Part shown: in pieces, positions 61,482 to 64,000 of the stretch
Layout: each line of letters opens with the position of its first letter
Numbering within the stretch: the stretch's first letter is position 1
The notes under the pieces: model-generated
Told to the model about the DNA's origin: nothing
Seen by the model: only the letters and a program-made list of their open reading frames with translations
The model's database searches: none
Translations under genes and position numbers: made by a program
Assembly: GCF_000416985.1 (NCBI RefSeq)
Contig: NZ_ATDL01000016.1
Location: 124,001 to 188,000 of the forward strand
Source of the DNA: Sphingobacterium paucimobilis HER1398
Lineage (GTDB): Bacteria; Bacteroidota; Bacteroidia; Sphingobacteriales; Sphingobacteriaceae
Direction: 5' to 3'
Length of the DNA: 64,000 nt

Positions 61482-61909
61482 TGGTTCCGGTACAAGGAGA
61501 AGATATCTTGAAGTTAATTCCACAGCGGTTTCCTATGGTGATGATCGATAGGTTACTTGCATACACCTTAGAGACCGTTGTTGTTGATTTTGAAGTAAAG
61601 GTGGATAATCTTTTTGTCCTCGGTATCCACATGCAGGAGAGCGGATTATTAGAACATATGGCACAGTCGGTGGCGGCGCACACGGGCTATAGTTACTATA
61701 TCCGTGGCGAACAAGCGCCTACTGGATATATCGGTTCTATTCAGAAAGCTGAAGTGCACAGATTACCTTCATTAGGGGAGGTGTTAACCAGTCGGGTGGA
61801 GATTGTTCAAGAATTTATGGGCGTTACCTTGGTGCATATAGAAACATATATAGCAGAGGAATGTATAGGCTCTGCGCAGATGAAAACAGTTATTGCTTCA
61901 ACGTCTTGA
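61481..61909 (+). CDS. Hotdog 3-hydroxyacyl-ACP dehydratase-like protein 1
   Basis: Hotdog-fold protein of 142 residues. DILKLIPQRFPMVMIDRLL resembles the FabZ LPHRxPFLLVD motif with Gln and Phe replacements. ESGLLEHMAQSVAAHTGY contains the helix with a glutamate. It probably dehydrates beta-hydroxyacyl intermediates in polyene formation. It is a tandem paralogue of the next gene, with one base between them, and starts at ATG 61481. Confidence 0.82.
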   Translation: MVPVQGEDILKLIPQRFPMVMIDRLLAYTLETVVVDFEVKVDNLFVLGIHMQESGLLEHMAQSVAAHTGYSYYIRGEQAPTGYIGSIQKAEVHRLPSLGEVLTSRVEIVQEFMGVTLVHIETYIAEECIGSAQMKTVIASTS

Positions 61910-61910
61910 T

Positions 61911-62372
61911 ATGACAACAGAATCTATCAAAATACCAATTCATGAGTTTTTACCACATAGGGAGCCTATGTTGATGGTAGATTATATTGTTGAGATCAGT
62001 CAAGGGCATGTGATATGTGAATATACGATCGAATCTGACTGTGTGTTTCTGGCGGACAACGCGCTACAGGAGGTCGGGTTGATAGAACATATGGCGCAGA
62101 CCTGTTCGTCCATCGTGGGACAAAACTATTATACCGCTGATTATGATCCGGAGATCGATGAGCGTGTTATTGGATTCATCTCTGCGATTAAAAGTATAAG
62201 TATTGCGTGTCTGCCCGACAAAGGAGAGTGTATCCGTACGACTGCCAGTTTGGTTTCTCAGTTTGAAGGTGTGGGGTATACCATATGTACCATGTCGGTT
62301 ATCGCAGAAGTACAAGGCAACAAAATAGCAGAGGCTGAGATCAATTTATTCTTACAGGAGCGTGAATTTTGA
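61911..62372 (+). CDS. Hotdog 3-hydroxyacyl-ACP dehydratase-like protein 2
   Basis: Protein of 153 residues. The FabZ-like EFLPHREPMLMVDYIVEI is closer to consensus than in the preceding paralogue. EVGLIEHMAQTCSSIVGQ contains the helix glutamate. The two may form a heterodimer, as in some aryl polyene systems. I use ATG 61911; an in-frame TTG lies 18 bases upstream. The next gene follows after 29 bases. Confidence 0.82.
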   Translation: MTTESIKIPIHEFLPHREPMLMVDYIVEISQGHVICEYTIESDCVFLADNALQEVGLIEHMAQTCSSIVGQNYYTADYDPEIDERVIGFISAIKSISIACLPDKGECIRTTASLVSQFEGVGYTICTMSVIAEVQGNKIAEAEINLFLQEREF

Positions 62373-62386
62373 TAGCCATTAAATAA

Positions 62387-62407
62387 ACAAATTATATACA
62401 TATGAAA
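62387..62407 (+). repeat. Shared initiation-region sequence, 134-aa gene copy
   Basis: Identical over 21 bases to 56309-56329 before fabG, including AAATTATATACATATG. The similarity to the copy before small ORF 2 extends further upstream through a CTATTAAA/CCATTAAA segment. Confidence 0.65.
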
Positions 62408-62806
62408 AAGTCGGAAGTACCTCAGGATAGTGGCCGGATTGTGCAAAAAGGCTCTCGAGAAATGTATTATGCTGTAGATGAAGATGGCAAATATACTACG
62501 GCCTTGAGTACAGGCTGGGAAGCGAAAAACATTGTACAGGATCACACGATGGAAGTTCTTCAGGCAGAAATCGATCAGGCTAAGGCGGATGTAAAGGTGG
62601 GCAAGCGGAGCCCTGTCTATTATTATATGTTATTGACGAGAATGGATTTAGGCGTTCTGTCGGGGTATACAGGTTTTTGGCAATGGCGTATTAAGCGTCA
62701 TTTCCGACCAACGGTATTTAATAAATTGAGTGATGATCGGTTACAGAAGTATGCTGATGCATTTGATATTACAGTAGCAGAGTTAAAGAATTTTAAAGCA
62801 GATTAA
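62402..62806 (+). CDS. Conserved hypothetical protein of the pigment cluster
   Basis: Protein of 134 residues, not recognised. MYYAVDEDGKYTTALSTGWEA starts a short beta/alpha region; the C-terminal half is helical and basic (YYYMLLTRMDLGVLSGYTGF, WQWRIKRHFRPTVFNKL). No signal peptide. Position after the dehydratases and one-base overlap with the BtrH_N gene tie it to the cluster. It may be an accessory protein. Confidence 0.7.
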   Translation: MKKSEVPQDSGRIVQKGSREMYYAVDEDGKYTTALSTGWEAKNIVQDHTMEVLQAEIDQAKADVKVGKRSPVYYYMLLTRMDLGVLSGYTGFWQWRIKRHFRPTVFNKLSDDRLQKYADAFDITVAELKNFKAD

Positions 62807-63807
62807 TGCAGTTAGATTTTACACATCACCAATCTGCACATTGTGAAAGTGGGGTGGCTTCAAACTTATTAAAAGATAAGGGACTCAATCTCTCTGAGCC
62901 TATGGTGTTTGGCTTGGGGGCAGGTATTTTTTATGTCTATCTGCCTTTTTTGAAGGTCAGTAATGCTCCGGGACTGAGTTATCGTCCTATGCCGGGGTGG
63001 ATCTTTAGCCGTATGGCCAAGCGTTTGGGGATTAAGATTGAGCGGAAGAAGTTTTCGAGCCCGGCTAAGGCTCAACAGCAGCTGGATGAGAATCTAAAAC
63101 AGCATATCCCTTCGGGATTACAGGTAGGGGTCTATCACCTACCGTATTTTCCGGATGATTATAGGTTCCATTTCAATGCCCATAATCTAGTCATCTATGG
63201 TAAGGAAGGCAGTGAGTATCTCGTGAGCGATCCTACTATGGAAGGTGTCCACCGGCTGACGGAAAAGGAGTTGGAACGGGTGCGCTTTGCAAAAGGTGTA
63301 CTGGCTCCGAAAGGGCATTTATATTATCCAACCTATGTACCTGCTGAGCATGATATTGATTGGGTAAAAGCTATTCGCAAGTCGATACGGAAAGCCTGCA
63401 ATGATATGTTGGCTCCTGTTCCTATAGTCGGTGTAAGGGGAATGCGTACGGTAGCCAAGGCTATTGCCAAGTGGCCCCAAAAGGTGGGGGTACCGAAGGC
63501 CAATTATTACTTGGCTCAGATGGTACGTATGCAGGAGGAGATAGGTACAGGTGGTGGTGGTTTCCGTTATATTTACTCCGCTTTCTTGCAGGAAGCGGGA
63601 CATAAGACCAGTAATGCTGCTTTACTCGATTTATCCAAAGAAATGACAGCGATTGGCGATCTGTGGCGTGATTTTGCTGTAAATGCTTCTCGGGTATATA
63701 AAAAGAGGAGTAATCAAGATGATGTATATAATACATTGTCTGCGGAGTTGCTTCACTTGGCGGATCTTGAAGAAGCTTTTTTTAAGAAGCTGAAAAATGC
63801 TGTTTAG
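62806..63807 (+). CDS. BtrH N-terminal domain protein (C39-peptidase-like fold)
   Basis: Protein of 333 residues. The N-terminal [20 protein letters not shown] has a conserved Cys-containing segment, and [14 protein letters not shown] supplies a His, consistent with the cysteine-dependent BtrH_N/DUF4872 fold. BtrH itself transfers an acyl group from ACP onto an antibiotic. Here it could be an acyltransferase or a thioesterase-like editing enzyme for ACP-bound chains. It overlaps the preceding gene by one base and is followed by an ABC ATPase gene. Confidence 0.78.
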   Translation: MQLDFTHHQSAHCESGVASNLLKDKGLNLSEPMVFGLGAGIFYVYLPFLKVSNAPGLSYRPMPGWIFSRMAKRLGIKIERKKFSSPAKAQQQLDENLKQHIPSGLQVGVYHLPYFPDDYRFHFNAHNLVIYGKEGSEYLVSDPTMEGVHRLTEKELERVRFAKGVLAPKGHLYYPTYVPAEHDIDWVKAIRKSIRKACNDMLAPVPIVGVRGMRTVAKAIAKWPQKVGVPKANYYLAQMVRMQEEIGTGGGGFRYIYSAFLQEAGHKTSNAALLDLSKEMTAIGDLWRDFAVNASRVYKKRSNQDDVYNTLSAELLHLADLEEAFFKKLKNAV

Positions 63808-63812
63808 ATAAT

Positions 63813-64000
63813 ATGGAGATCATTCGAATAGATAGTCTTTCTAAGAAATATAAAGACAGCGATTATTACTCGGTGGAGAATCTCAGTCTTCAGATTTCCG
63901 AGGGGGAGGTGTTTGGATTATTGGGACCGAATGGTGCTGGTAAGACGACATTAATCTCGATGCTCTGTGGTCTGGTCAAGCCTACGTCAGGTAGCTTTAC
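63813..64000 (+). CDS. ABC transporter ATP-binding protein (partial, runs off window)
   Basis: The first ~62 residues are visible, starting [20 protein letters not shown]. Walker A is [16 protein letters not shown]. Bacteroidota pigment clusters contain ABC transporters thought to move the pigment or its precursors to the outer membrane. It lies 5 bases after the BtrH_N gene. The rest lies beyond the window. Confidence 0.88.
   Translation, partial: MEIIRIDSLSKKYKDSDYYSVENLSLQISEGEVFGLLGPNGAGKTTLISMLCGLVKPTSGSF

Overview
The window is chromosomal DNA of a member of the Bacteroidota, most likely a Sphingobacteriaceae (Sphingobacterium-like) species. The evidence is the repeated promoter box TAnnTTTG typical of the phylum, a fused lpxC/fabZ gene, a PorX-type response regulator/PglZ protein, a bacillithiol-linked YtxJ, LptE and CarboxypepD_reg-like envelope proteins, Rieske-like lipoproteins, a long-form GAPDH and a flexirubin-type (dialkylresorcinol / aryl polyene) pigment cluster. 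I see no phage, insertion sequence, CRISPR array or rRNA. One tRNA (Glu, anticodon UUC) is present. Genes are tightly packed on both strands, and no gene-free stretch exceeds about 300 bases.

Layout. 1-3000: nucleotide-sugar genes (galE fragment, UDP-glucuronate decarboxylase-like) divergent from the Kdo transferase gene waaA. 3000-9050: minus-strand housekeeping and envelope genes (GAPDH, hemW, M1 peptidase, a small membrane protein, an M23 peptidase). 9180-16300: plus-strand mutY-ssb, pheS with a degenerate Rieske lipoprotein and a TetR regulator, rlmD, and envelope proteins ending in an OmpA lipoprotein. 16500-23500: miaB, a sensor-less sigma-54-type activator, lptE, an unknown TPR-like gene, secG and groES-groEL. 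23580-25320: DUF2752 and GYF_2/CD225 membrane genes divergent from an MtfA-like peptidase across a perfect 25-bp dyad. 25370-32500: tRNA-Glu, GH20 hexosaminidase, ytxJ, two secreted or lipoprotein unknowns, ribH, a TPR membrane protein and a CapD/WbpM-type dehydratase. 32600-40000: alanine dehydrogenase, an esterase, an orphan ABC ATPase, an ECF sigma/membrane/outer-membrane-barrel operon, tsaE and porX. 40250-46760: an HD phosphohydrolase, the lipid A set lpxD-lpxC/fabZ-lpxA, an ABC ATPase, efp and a 5-formyl-THF cyclo-ligase. 46800-53100: a FucP-like sugar transporter, a PorY-like kinase operon, gltX and a secreted sugar-phosphate-isomerase-like protein.

53107-64000 is the left part of a flexirubin-type cluster and runs off the window: a flavin halogenase-like oxidoreductase (minus strand), tyrosine ammonia-lyase, two tiny repeated ORFs, ketoreductase, ketosynthase, ACP, acyltransferase, darA, darB, two hotdog dehydratases, an unknown protein, a BtrH_N-domain protein and an ABC ATPase. 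By analogy with known flexirubin pathways, the lyase would supply 4-coumarate as starter, the KS/KR/DH/ACP set would extend it to a polyene acid, DarA/DarB would build the dialkylresorcinol, and the acyltransferase would join the parts.

The most notable non-gene signals are a duplicated module encoding two 23-24-residue peptides between the ammonia-lyase and ketoreductase genes, a 21-base initiation region shared by two genes of that cluster, two perfect dyads in divergent promoters, and a set of genes whose TAnnTTTG box lies only 4-7 bases before the ATG, predicting leaderless mRNAs. All calls come from reading the sequence; no database search was run.
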